Shown piece after piece: positions 5,484-11,939 of a stretch of DNA of 13,779 nucleotides (position 1 is the first letter of the stretch; each line of letters opens with the position of its first letter). Under the pieces are notes generated by a model that had not been told where the DNA came from, did not search any database, and saw nothing but the letters and a program-made list of their open reading frames with translations. This DNA comes from Bacillota bacterium (lineage in GTDB: Bacteria; Bacillota; Clostridia; Acetivibrionales; DTU013), in NCBI GenBank assembly GCA_023439545.1, contig JAEXNT010000017.1, positions 1 through 13,779 on the forward strand, in the 5' to 3' direction. The translations under genes were made by a program, and so were the position numbers.

Positions 5484-7706
5484 ATGGATCTTATTGAAAT
5501 AGAGGGAACGATAGAGGAAATCATATATAAAAACGATTCGAACGGATATACGGTATGCGAGGTAAAGGGCAAGAAGGGCTTTACCGCCGTAGGGTATATG
5601 CCGTTCGTCAATGCCGGAGAAACTATCAGGGCAAGCGGTCGCTGGGTAACACACCCCGACTATGGCGAGCAGTTCAAGGTGGAATTGTATGAAAAGGTAA
5701 TGCCAAGGACTTCCGACGCCATTGAAAAATATCTTTCGTCCGGTATCGTAAAGGGAGTCGGTCCGGCTACAGCGGCTAAAATAGTGGAGAAATTCGGGCA
5801 GGCCACGCTCGAGGTGATCAGCACCAAGCCGCAAAGACTGTCGGAGATAAAGGGTATAAGCCTTGATAAGGCTATTGCCATCGGGCAGGCATTGGATGAG
5901 CAGAGGAGCCTGAGGGAAATCGTCATGTTCCTGCAGGAATATGGCATAAGCCCCTCTGTTTGCATAAAGATACACAAGGCTTACGGGGATCAGGCGGTCT
6001 CTAGAATTAAGGAAAATCCCTACAGGCTTTGCGAAGAAGTTTTTGGCATAGGCTTCAAGACGGCAGACACAATAGCTATGAAACTGGGGATTGACCCTGC
6101 TTCGAAGTTCAGGATAAAAAGCGGTATCAAATATATTTTGACCCACGCCTCTTCGAACGGTCACACTTATTTGCCGGAAAACACGCTCAAGGAGCGCGTA
6201 CAGGAACTCCTGGGCAGTTGTGAACAGGATGTGGAGGATGCCCTGATATCATTGATATTCGACAAGGCTGTCGTGACGGAAAAGTTCGACGACCTCACAC
6301 GCGTGTATCTGACTGCGTTTTACAATGCCGAGCAGGGTGTCTGCAAGAGGCTGCTGGCGCTATCGCAGCAGCGTTTCGAGGCAGGACTCGAGCATTTTGA
6401 GGACAAGCTCGGGAAGATACAGTCGGAGGAAGGTATCCAGCTGGCTCAGATGCAGAGTGAAGCTATCAGGGAAGCCATGACAAACGGTGTGCTGGTAATT
6501 ACCGGCGGACCCGGCACCGGGAAGACGACGATAATCAAAAGCATTATCAGGCTGCTGATGGACGACGGCTGCAGGATCATGCTGGCAGCCCCCACGGGAC
6601 GCGCCGCCAAGAGGATGTCCGAGGCGACCGGGTTTGAAGCCCGCACTATCCACAGGATGCTTGAAATAGGATACACAGGCGACGAAAATGAGCTTTTGTT
6701 CCAGCGTAATGAGGAGAATCCTGTCGAGGCGGATGTAATAATAATAGACGAGATGTCGATGGTCGACATATTGATAATGAACCACCTGCTAAAGGCTGTT
6801 CCTCCCGGAGCAAGGCTGATTCTGGTCGGAGATGCGGATCAGCTGCCGTCTGTAGGCGCCGGGAGCGTGCTCCAGGATATTATCGGCTGCAGTACCGTAA
6901 AAACTGTCAGGCTGGCTGAAATATTCAGGCAGGCGGGCGAAAGCATGATCACGGTAAATGCACACAGGATAAACAGGGGAGAGGCGCCGGTGCTGAATGC
7001 AAAGGATAAGGATTTTTTCTTTTTGCCGCGGAATGGGCTCGACTCAATAGTACGAACCGTCGTAGACCTTTGCAGCAGAAGGCTTCCTGATACCTATGAG
7101 TTTGACCCGATGAAGGATATACAGGTACTGTCGCCGACGAGGAAAGGACCGGCAGGAGTTGCAAGCCTCAATATCGAGCTTCAGAAGGTATTGAATCCAC
7201 CGGACCGCAAGAAGACTGAAAAGGCGTCTAAAAACTGCGTATTCCGCGAAGGCGACCGGGTAATGCAGGTAAAGAACAATTATGATCTCAGGTGGGAAAA
7301 GCCTGACAACAAGTTGATAGATGGTAATGGTGTATTCAACGGAGATATGGGCACTATCCGAAAAATCGACGAGGATGCGATGAACATCGAGGTTCTTTTT
7401 GACGATGACCGGCTTGCCGAATATGATTACAGTATTCTGGATGAAATCGAACCTGCATATGCCGTTACGATCCATAAAAGCCAGGGCTCGGAGTTCCCTG
7501 TCGTCGTAATGCCAGTTTTCCCCGGCCCTCAGGTGCTGATGACCAGAAATCTGCTGTATACGGCCGTAACGAGGGCGAAGAATCTGGTCGTACTGGTGGG
7601 GGATGAGTCATTCCTTTACGAAATGGTCGCAAACGAGCGCGAAATGCTGAGATATTCCGGTTTATCAGATAAGCTAAAAAGGTTTGCGATTTATTCCGAT
7701 ATATAA
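5484..7706 (+). CDS. recD2: ATP-dependent DNA helicase RecD2
   Basis: RecD2 is a 5'-3' superfamily 1B helicase found without RecBC; it takes part in DNA repair and in keeping replication forks moving. At 740 residues it has the family's usual length. Residues 1-75 form an OB-like N-terminal domain, 87-105 a helix-hairpin-helix (VKGVGPATAAKIVEKFG), and about 110-300 the rest of the RecD2-specific N-terminal region. Walker A is GGPGTGKT (341-348), Walker B DEMSMVD (422-428), then VGDADQLPSVGAG (448-460), the UvrD-like C-terminal box AYAVTIHKSQGSEF (658-671) and LLYTAVTRAK (690-699). All key motifs are intact. The ribosome site before the ATG is weak (GTGGGAAACA), so this start is less certain than the rest, though the protein begins as the family does. 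Its last codons overlap a candidate sigma-28 promoter for comF. Confidence 0.95.
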   Translation: MDLIEIEGTIEEIIYKNDSNGYTVCEVKGKKGFTAVGYMPFVNAGETIRASGRWVTHPDYGEQFKVELYEKVMPRTSDAIEKYLSSGIVKGVGPATAAKIVEKFGQATLEVISTKPQRLSEIKGISLDKAIAIGQALDEQRSLREIVMFLQEYGISPSVCIKIHKAYGDQAVSRIKENPYRLCEEVFGIGFKTADTIAMKLGIDPASKFRIKSGIKYILTHASSNGHTYLPENTLKERVQELLGSCEQDVEDALISLIFDKAVVTEKFDDLTRVYLTAFYNAEQGVCKRLLALSQQRFEAGLEHFEDKLGKIQSEEGIQLAQMQSEAIREAMTNGVLVITGGPGTGKTTIIKSIIRLLMDDGCRIMLAAPTGRAAKRMSEATGFEARTIHRMLEIGYTGDENELLFQRNEENPVEADVIIIDEMSMVDILIMNHLLKAVPPGARLILVGDADQLPSVGAGSVLQDIIGCSTVKTVRLAEIFRQAGESMITVNAHRINRGEAPVLNAKDKDFFFLPRNGLDSIVRTVVDLCSRRLPDTYEFDPMKDIQVLSPTRKGPAGVASLNIELQKVLNPPDRKKTEKASKNCVFREGDRVMQVKNNYDLRWEKPDNKLIDGNGVFNGDMGTIRKIDEDAMNIEVLFDDDRLAEYDYSILDEIEPAYAVTIHKSQGSEFPVVVMPVFPGPQVLMTRNLLYTAVTRAKNLVVLVGDESFLYEMVANEREMLRYSGLSDKLKRFAIYSDI
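7675..7702 (+). promoter_or_regulatory. Candidate sigma-28 (SigD/FliA) promoter inside the end of recD2
   Basis: TAAA (7675-7678), a 16-base spacer and TCCGATAT (7695-7702) match the Gram-positive sigma-28 consensus TAAA-N14-16-GCCGATAT at all four -35 bases and seven of eight -10 bases. It overlaps the last codons and stop of recD2 and lies 53 bases before the first possible comF start. Because it lies in coding sequence, chance cannot be excluded. Confidence 0.4.
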
Positions 7707-7754
7707 TTTGACCGGTTCGGCGGACGGGGATAGGACGGCTGAATAGGTCAGCGT

Positions 7755-8477
7755 ATGAAAGGGCGAAGCATTATGAGGCTGTTTGAACAGATCTCCGGTA
7801 TGGTTTTTCCGCCGAAATGCATATTTTGCCAAAAGCTGTTGAGCCATGACGCCATTCTTCATATATGTACTGATTGCTATCTGAAGCTTCCCTTCCTGGA
7901 TAAGGCGTTTATGACTGTGACGCAGGACGGCGAAGACAATTACTGCGACGGAGCGGTCGGCATATTTCAGTATACGGGCATGGTAAAGGAATCGCTGATC
8001 AGGTTCAAGTTTTATAATAAACCGAGCTATTACAGGACTTATGCAAGGCTTATTTCGGACATGCTTGTAAAAACGATCGAAATAAAACAGTATAATCTGG
8101 TTTTAAGCGTTCCGCTGCACAAGCATAAGGAGTTTTCGAGGGGATACAATCAGGCGCATCTTATTGCCAGGGCGCTCGCGAAGGAACTAAAGCTGCCGGA
8201 ACGTTCCGAGCTGCTTAAAAGATACAGGTATACCGAGGCACAAAGCCTGCTGGACAAACAAAAAAGGAACCAGAACGTGAAAGGGGCATTTACTGTTATT
8301 TCACCTAAAAAGCTGGAAGGCAAGTCGGTATTATTGGTGGACGATATCCTGACAACGGGTTCGACACTGGAGGAATGCGGAAGGATGTTGAAACAGGCGG
8401 GGGCACAAAAGGTTACGGCTGTAGTTGTCGCCACAGGAAGAAAAAATCAGGGAGGTTTGACTTATGCCGGATGTTAG
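7755..8477 (+). CDS. comF: ComF family phosphoribosyltransferase-like protein
   Basis: ComF (ComFC type) proteins are cytoplasmic and are linked to DNA uptake in naturally competent bacteria; the exact reaction is not established. The 240-residue product has an N-terminal four-cysteine zinc finger (Cys22, Cys25, Cys38, Cys41) and a type I phosphoribosyltransferase domain with the PRPP-binding loop VLLVDDILTTGST (192-204) and FSRGYNQA (127-134). Both are complete. An in-frame ATG at 7773 is a strong alternative start: it puts the first cysteine 16 residues in, as is common in the family, and has AAAGGG upstream; both ribosome sites are modest. The stop overlaps the next gene by 14 bases, so the two are probably translated together. 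No comFA helicase gene precedes it here; recD2 takes that place. The order comF then flagellar genes is as in Bacillus subtilis. Confidence 0.9.
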   Translation: MKGRSIMRLFEQISGMVFPPKCIFCQKLLSHDAILHICTDCYLKLPFLDKAFMTVTQDGEDNYCDGAVGIFQYTGMVKESLIRFKFYNKPSYYRTYARLISDMLVKTIEIKQYNLVLSVPLHKHKEFSRGYNQAHLIARALAKELKLPERSELLKRYRYTEAQSLLDKQKRNQNVKGAFTVISPKKLEGKSVLLVDDILTTGSTLEECGRMLKQAGAQKVTAVVVATGRKNQGGLTYAGC

Positions 8478-8895
8478 AAATTGCAGAAAATGTGGAAAAA
8501 TTTACAATTATATAGGCGGAGCTCCGATTTGCCCCGATTGCAAGAAGTTGGATGAGGAGGACTTCCAGAAGGTCAAGGAATATCTTTATCAAAACCCGGG
8601 AGCCGGAATCAATCAAGTTTCCGTCGATCTTGACATTAGTGTCGAGAAGATAAGAAGGTACCTTAAGGAAGGAAGGCTCGAGATCACGAGCGACGACGGC
8701 AACATGATACTCGAGTGTGAAAATTGCGGCAAATCCATTAAAAGCGGCAGGTTCTGCTCCGAATGCGAGAGGGAGCTCGAATCCGGCTTCAGGAACGCAG
8801 CAAGCCAGATACAGGGAGACCTCGATTCACAGTCCGATTCCGGCCTTAAAGGTATGGGCATGAGATACCTCAATAAGAACGAAAAAAAGTTCTGA
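8464..8895 (+). CDS. YvyF-like flagellar operon protein with two zinc ribbons
   Basis: This 143-residue protein belongs to the family found between comF and flgM in many Bacillota (YvyF/TIGR03826 type). Its role is not settled; a regulatory or assembly function in flagellar expression is usually assumed. Two four-cysteine knuckles are visible: Cys7, Cys10, Cys23, Cys26 and Cys85, Cys88, Cys98, Cys101. Between them, residues 48-70 read as a winged or simple helix-turn-helix (AGINQVSVDLDISVEKIRRYL), so DNA or RNA binding is plausible. The C-terminal third (105-143) is polar and probably disordered. The ATG lies inside the end of comF and has GGGAGG 8 bases upstream. The flgM promoter follows 12 bases after the stop. 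Confidence 0.85.
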   Translation: MPDVRNCRKCGKIYNYIGGAPICPDCKKLDEEDFQKVKEYLYQNPGAGINQVSVDLDISVEKIRRYLKEGRLEITSDDGNMILECENCGKSIKSGRFCSECERELESGFRNAASQIQGDLDSQSDSGLKGMGMRYLNKNEKKF

Positions 8896-8906
8896 ATATT
8901 GCTGGT

Positions 8907-8933
8907 TAATATTTTCCCGGATCGTACCGATAT
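8907..8933 (+). promoter_or_regulatory. Sigma-28 type promoter for flgM-flgN-flgK-flgK-flgL
   Basis: TAAT (8907-8910), a 15-base spacer and ACCGATAT (8926-8933) match TAAA-N15-GCCGATAT with one mismatch in each box. It lies about 130 bases before flgM in the intergenic gap. In B. subtilis flgM also has its own sigma-D promoter, which lets the sigma factor raise the level of its own inhibitor. The position and match make this a good call. Confidence 0.7.
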
Positions 8934-9066
8934 TATAAATGAGTCCAGGTAATGAACGAATCAGGTTGTAGTCACCGCGGACGTCAAGAGTGGTTATGAT
9001 ACAGGAGGTCTGACGTTCCAGGAGCTTCTGCATTATGGTAAGTAATATAAAAGGTGAGTGGTAAGC

Positions 9067-9354
9067 ATGAGAATACCAGGTGATTTGTCAAAGATAACCG
9101 GAGTTTACGGAACACAAAAGAGTGTCGGACGGGTTGGCAAGACCGGACCTGTTTCGGCAAAGAAAGATGTACTTTCAATATCCAACGAAGCCAAGGATTT
9201 TCAAACGGTCAACAGGGCTTTGAAGGATGTGCCGGATATACGCCAGGGTAAGGTGGATGATATTCTGGGAAGTATGAATACGGGAAGCTATAACGTTTCG
9301 GGCCGGGATGTAGCTGATAAGGTCATTAATTCTGTTTTTGACAGGAAAGCTTGA
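9067..9354 (+). CDS. flgM: FlgM, anti-sigma-28 factor
   Basis: FlgM binds and blocks the flagellar sigma factor (sigma-28/SigD) until the hook is complete, and so delays filament and chemotaxis genes. The product has 95 residues from ATG at 9067, the normal size. The N-terminal half (MRIPGDLSKITGVYGTQK...) is polar and of the kind that stays unfolded. The C-terminal half carries the sigma-binding region: KKDVLSISNEAKDFQTV, then VPDIRQGKVDDIL, and it ends near VADKVINSVF. I prefer ATG 9067 over an in-frame GTG three codons upstream (9058), because the product then begins as FlgM proteins do and AAGGTG lies about 10 bases upstream. A sigma-28 type promoter precedes it, and the flgN-flgK-flgL genes follow in the same direction. 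Confidence 0.92.
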   Translation: MRIPGDLSKITGVYGTQKSVGRVGKTGPVSAKKDVLSISNEAKDFQTVNRALKDVPDIRQGKVDDILGSMNTGSYNVSGRDVADKVINSVFDRKA

Positions 9355-9360
9355 CATACC

Positions 9361-9388
9361 GGGGGGGAGTTGAAAAACTCTCCCTTTT
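9361..9388 (+). terminator. Weak terminator-like hairpin between flgM and flgN
   Basis: GGGNGAGTT (from 9361) and AACTCTCCC (about 9376-9384) form a stem around a short A-rich loop, with one mismatch, followed by CCCTTTTCC. The U-tract is only four bases, so it probably acts as a partial stop or as an RNA stability element. That would make more flgM than downstream message. Confidence 0.4.
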
Positions 9389-9424
9389 CCAAAGGCGGCA
9401 GATGCAGGTTAAATATGGTTCAGG

Positions 9425-9943
9425 ATGTCGGGTGGTGAAAATTTGGATACTGCATTGGTTGAAAGTCTGATAGGAATCCTTGATAAGGAAAAGAATATAT
9501 ATGAAAGCATATTAAAGCTTTCCATGGATAAAAAAGATGTGATCGTAGCCGGGAAGATTTCCGAACTCGAAGGCATGACCAGGCTGGAACAGTCTGTGAT
9601 TCTTAAATTGGGAAAGCTCGAGGAAGAACGGGAGGAACTGACCGCGAGACTGGCAGCCGAGCTTAAAATCAAACCGTCGGAAGTAACGCTGTCGGGCCTC
9701 GTAAAACTGATGCCGGACGCACAGGGAGCCAGACTCAGGAACTGCCAGGATTCCCTTTTGAAGACCGTAAATGACATACGCAGCAATAACACGCTCAATT
9801 CGAAGCTTATCCGCAATTCGCTGGATTATATAGATTTCTCCGTTAATATTCTTACAAATGCCGGAGCTGCAGGTAATAATTACAGCAATTCCGGACAGTC
9901 AAGCGATCCGAAGAAAAGGAACTTTTTTGATATCAAGCTGTAG
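9425..9943 (+). CDS. flgN: FlgN, export chaperone for FlgK and FlgL
   Basis: FlgN keeps the hook-filament junction proteins soluble and brings them to the flagellar export gate. The product is 172 residues, almost all helical: long amphipathic helices from about 7-75 (ESLIGILDKEKNIYESIL, EQSVILKLGKLEEEREEL) and 90-145 (CQDSLLKTVNDIRSNN), with a glycine/asparagine-rich tail (GAAGNNYSNSGQSS). The SRNxxLNxxLI-like segment of the family appears as NNTLNSKLIRNSLDYI. The identification rests on this pattern and on the position between flgM and flgK, since the family is poorly conserved. The start is uncertain: TTG at 9443 has GGTGGTGA just upstream, whereas ATG 9425 has no good ribosome site. Two flgK genes and flgL, its expected clients, follow directly. 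Confidence 0.85.
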   Translation: MSGGENLDTALVESLIGILDKEKNIYESILKLSMDKKDVIVAGKISELEGMTRLEQSVILKLGKLEEEREELTARLAAELKIKPSEVTLSGLVKLMPDAQGARLRNCQDSLLKTVNDIRSNNTLNSKLIRNSLDYIDFSVNILTNAGAAGNNYSNSGQSSDPKKRNFFDIKL

Positions 9944-9954
9944 GAGAATGTTTA

Positions 9955-9968
9955 GCGCCCTGAGGCGC
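9955..9968 (+). other. Short GC hairpin between flgN and the first flgK
   Basis: GCGCC (9955-9959), loop CTGA, GGCGC (9964-9968) makes a perfect 5-bp GC stem 33 bases before the flgK ATG. There is no U-tract, so it is not a terminator. It may protect the flgK message end or help set spacing. Chance occurrence is possible. Confidence 0.3.
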
Positions 9969-10001
9969 GAATTTCCTTTAAAACATTCAAAGGAGGGACA
10001 T

Positions 10002-11933
10002 ATGGGCGTAGGTTTTGCCAGTTATGAAATAGCTCGTTCCGGCCTTATGGTCAATGAACGCGGCCTGTATGTAACCGGCCACAATATGGCGAATGTGAAC
10101 ACCCCGGGCTATGTAAGGCAACAGGCCGTTATAAAAAACGGGCCTTATGAGTCCTATTATACGCGCGGGGGTATGGTGCAGTATGGCCTTGGCGCGGATA
10201 TACAGGAAATAAGACAGATAAGGCATACCTTCCTTGACAATATATACAGGCAGGAGAATACGGCTCTGGGCTATTGGGAATCAAGGCAGAAGACGTTCCA
10301 GGATGTCGAGGCCATCATGGCCGAGCCGATGAAGTCCGGGCTGCAGAACGTTCTCAACCAGTTCTGGGATTCATGGCAGGAGCTTTCCAAGGAACCCGAC
10401 AGCCTCACGGTAAGAGCTCTGGTCAGGCAGAGGAGCGAAGCTCTTGTCCAGCAGATAAACCATATGGGCGCGCAGCTCGACAGGCTGCAGAATGACCTGA
10501 ACTCGGAAATATCAGTGCGTATAGACGAAGTGAATGATATAACCAGGCAGATTGCCAGCCTTAACATAACCATTTTGAAATCCGAGGTATCCGGCGATTC
10601 TGCAAACGATTACCGGGACCAGCGCAATTCGCTCATAGACAGGCTGACAAAGCTGGTAAAGTGCGATGTGAACGAAATGCAGGACGGACAGATCGACATT
10701 ACGCTCGGAGGTTATTTCGTAGTGCAAAAGGGCGTCAGTACCGACCTCTATGCCGCTGAGAGAAATGTCGGGGATAATTTCTTTGTTCCAAAGCTTGCAG
10801 GAACAAATGTTGAAGTCCCGCTCGGCAGCGGTATCATAAAGGGCCTGATGGAGTCCAGAGGCGAGGTCTCGGGTGCTATCGGGAGCTATGAAAACGGCAC
10901 GCCGAACACCAGGACGGACGTAGTTTTCTATGTTGATACATCGACAATGTCCGCGGCGGATGCAAAACTCAGGATAGACGCGTACAGGGCGGAACTCCAG
11001 AAGCGCGGGCTTGACTGCAATGTGCTTCCGGCAGTAACGGTCGCGTCGGCCGACGATTTTGCCGCAGCCATAGATCCCGCAGATTTCAGAACCGATGCCA
11101 ATAAATACGCAATATTTATTTCTAATAATGTTCCGACTGATATGGCGGCGCTGCAAACGGCATTGACAAATGCCGGAGCCGATGCTTCTGCAGTTACGGA
11201 TGCGGCCCATACTGCTGCATGGACATCACTGACAAGTGCAAATGATGGTGCGGCGTATGATCTGACTCAATTTTCAGATATAGATTTAGCCGATTACACC
11301 GCATTCGCCGACAGCATGGCCGGCGACACGAACCGGGACGTCAGCGCCAATTCGTCACTGGTGTCCGAATCGCTTAACATCGTATCCGATATGAGAAGCA
11401 GACTGAATGCCATGGTAAATGTGATGCTGCGCCAGATAAATTATATGCATAAAAGCGGCTTTAACTTAAAGGGCGCCCCCGGAGAAGACCTGTTTGTGGC
11501 GATAAATTCCGGCAGACCGCTTGAAATGGGTAATATAAAGCTTAATCCCAATTTGTCGGATTTGTCCTCTTTGGTTGCATCAGTGACAACCGAAAAAGGA
11601 AACAATACGATTGCCCTGGATATAGCTAATCTCAGGAATAAGGCGTTCATTGATGACAACACGGGCGTCGTAAGTATTGACGATTACTATCAGGATATCA
11701 TCCTCCATATGGGAAACAACGGCGCCGACGCAGTAAATATCGCCAACAGCCAGAGTAAGCTTGTCGAGGCGGCCGATGCGTCGAGGCAGGCTATAACGGG
11801 CGTTTCCATGGACGAGGAAATGACCAATATGATGAAATATAAATTCGCATACGACGCGGCTTCCAGAGTGCTCAATATTATCGACAGCATGATGGAGACC
11901 GTTGTCAACAAGCTTGGAATGACAGGTAGGTGA
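10002..11933 (+). CDS. flgK: Flagellar hook-associated protein FlgK, first copy, with an extra central domain
   Basis: FlgK forms the first junction ring between hook and filament outside the cell. The start ATG at 10002 has AGGAGGG 4 bases upstream; the frame stays open for 48 codons before it, but these overlap flgN and have no ribosome site. The 643-residue product has the D0/D1 N-terminus (SGLMVNERGLYVTGHNMANV then NTPGYVRQQ, 14-41), the coiled-coil region to about 220, and the matching C-terminus (SMDEEMTNMMKYKFAYDAAS, 602-621). The C-terminal coil resumes at about 459. Between about 300 and 455 sits an insert absent from the second copy: TDVVFYVDTSTMS, an amphipathic helix, then KYAIFISNNVPTD, an alternating strand-helix pattern like a von Willebrand A fold with an incomplete metal site. 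The insert would lie in the exposed outer part of the protein. Its role is unknown. Confidence 0.93.
   Translation: MGVGFASYEIARSGLMVNERGLYVTGHNMANVNTPGYVRQQAVIKNGPYESYYTRGGMVQYGLGADIQEIRQIRHTFLDNIYRQENTALGYWESRQKTFQDVEAIMAEPMKSGLQNVLNQFWDSWQELSKEPDSLTVRALVRQRSEALVQQINHMGAQLDRLQNDLNSEISVRIDEVNDITRQIASLNITILKSEVSGDSANDYRDQRNSLIDRLTKLVKCDVNEMQDGQIDITLGGYFVVQKGVSTDLYAAERNVGDNFFVPKLAGTNVEVPLGSGIIKGLMESRGEVSGAIGSYENGTPNTRTDVVFYVDTSTMSAADAKLRIDAYRAELQKRGLDCNVLPAVTVASADDFAAAIDPADFRTDANKYAIFISNNVPTDMAALQTALTNAGADASAVTDAAHTAAWTSLTSANDGAAYDLTQFSDIDLADYTAFADSMAGDTNRDVSANSSLVSESLNIVSDMRSRLNAMVNVMLRQINYMHKSGFNLKGAPGEDLFVAINSGRPLEMGNIKLNPNLSDLSSLVASVTTEKGNNTIALDIANLRNKAFIDDNTGVVSIDDYYQDIILHMGNNGADAVNIANSQSKLVEAADASRQAITGVSMDEEMTNMMKYKFAYDAASRVLNIIDSMMETVVNKLGMTGR
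10899..11366 (+). other. Inserted domain within the first FlgK, vWA-like
   Basis: Residues 300-455 of the first FlgK. TDVVFYVDTSTMS begins a strand ending in DxSx(M), reminiscent of the DxSxS metal site of von Willebrand A domains but lacking the second serine. It is followed by the helix AADAKLRIDAYRAELQKRG, a strand CNVLPAVTVAS, and a second strand KYAIFISN with VPTD after it. The remainder is alanine-, aspartate- and threonine-rich. The fold is a guess from this alternation; another Rossmann-like fold is possible. Confidence 0.45.
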
Positions 11934-11939
11934 TAATAA

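Noticed and set aside
5352..6164. A 270-codon minus-strand open frame opposite recD2
   Set aside because: It mirrors recD2 codons, has no recognisable domain and no ribosome site. Long antisense frames are common over GC-balanced genes.
9858..10001. Open frame upstream of the first flgK that would add 48 residues
   Set aside because: It overlaps the end of flgN, has no ribosome site and the added residues are unlike FlgK. ATG 10002 has AGGAGGG and begins the conserved N-terminus.
11389..11403. TCCGATAT inside the first flgK as a sigma-28 promoter
   Set aside because: No TAAA-like box lies 14 to 16 bases upstream, and the bases are explained by coding for conserved residues.
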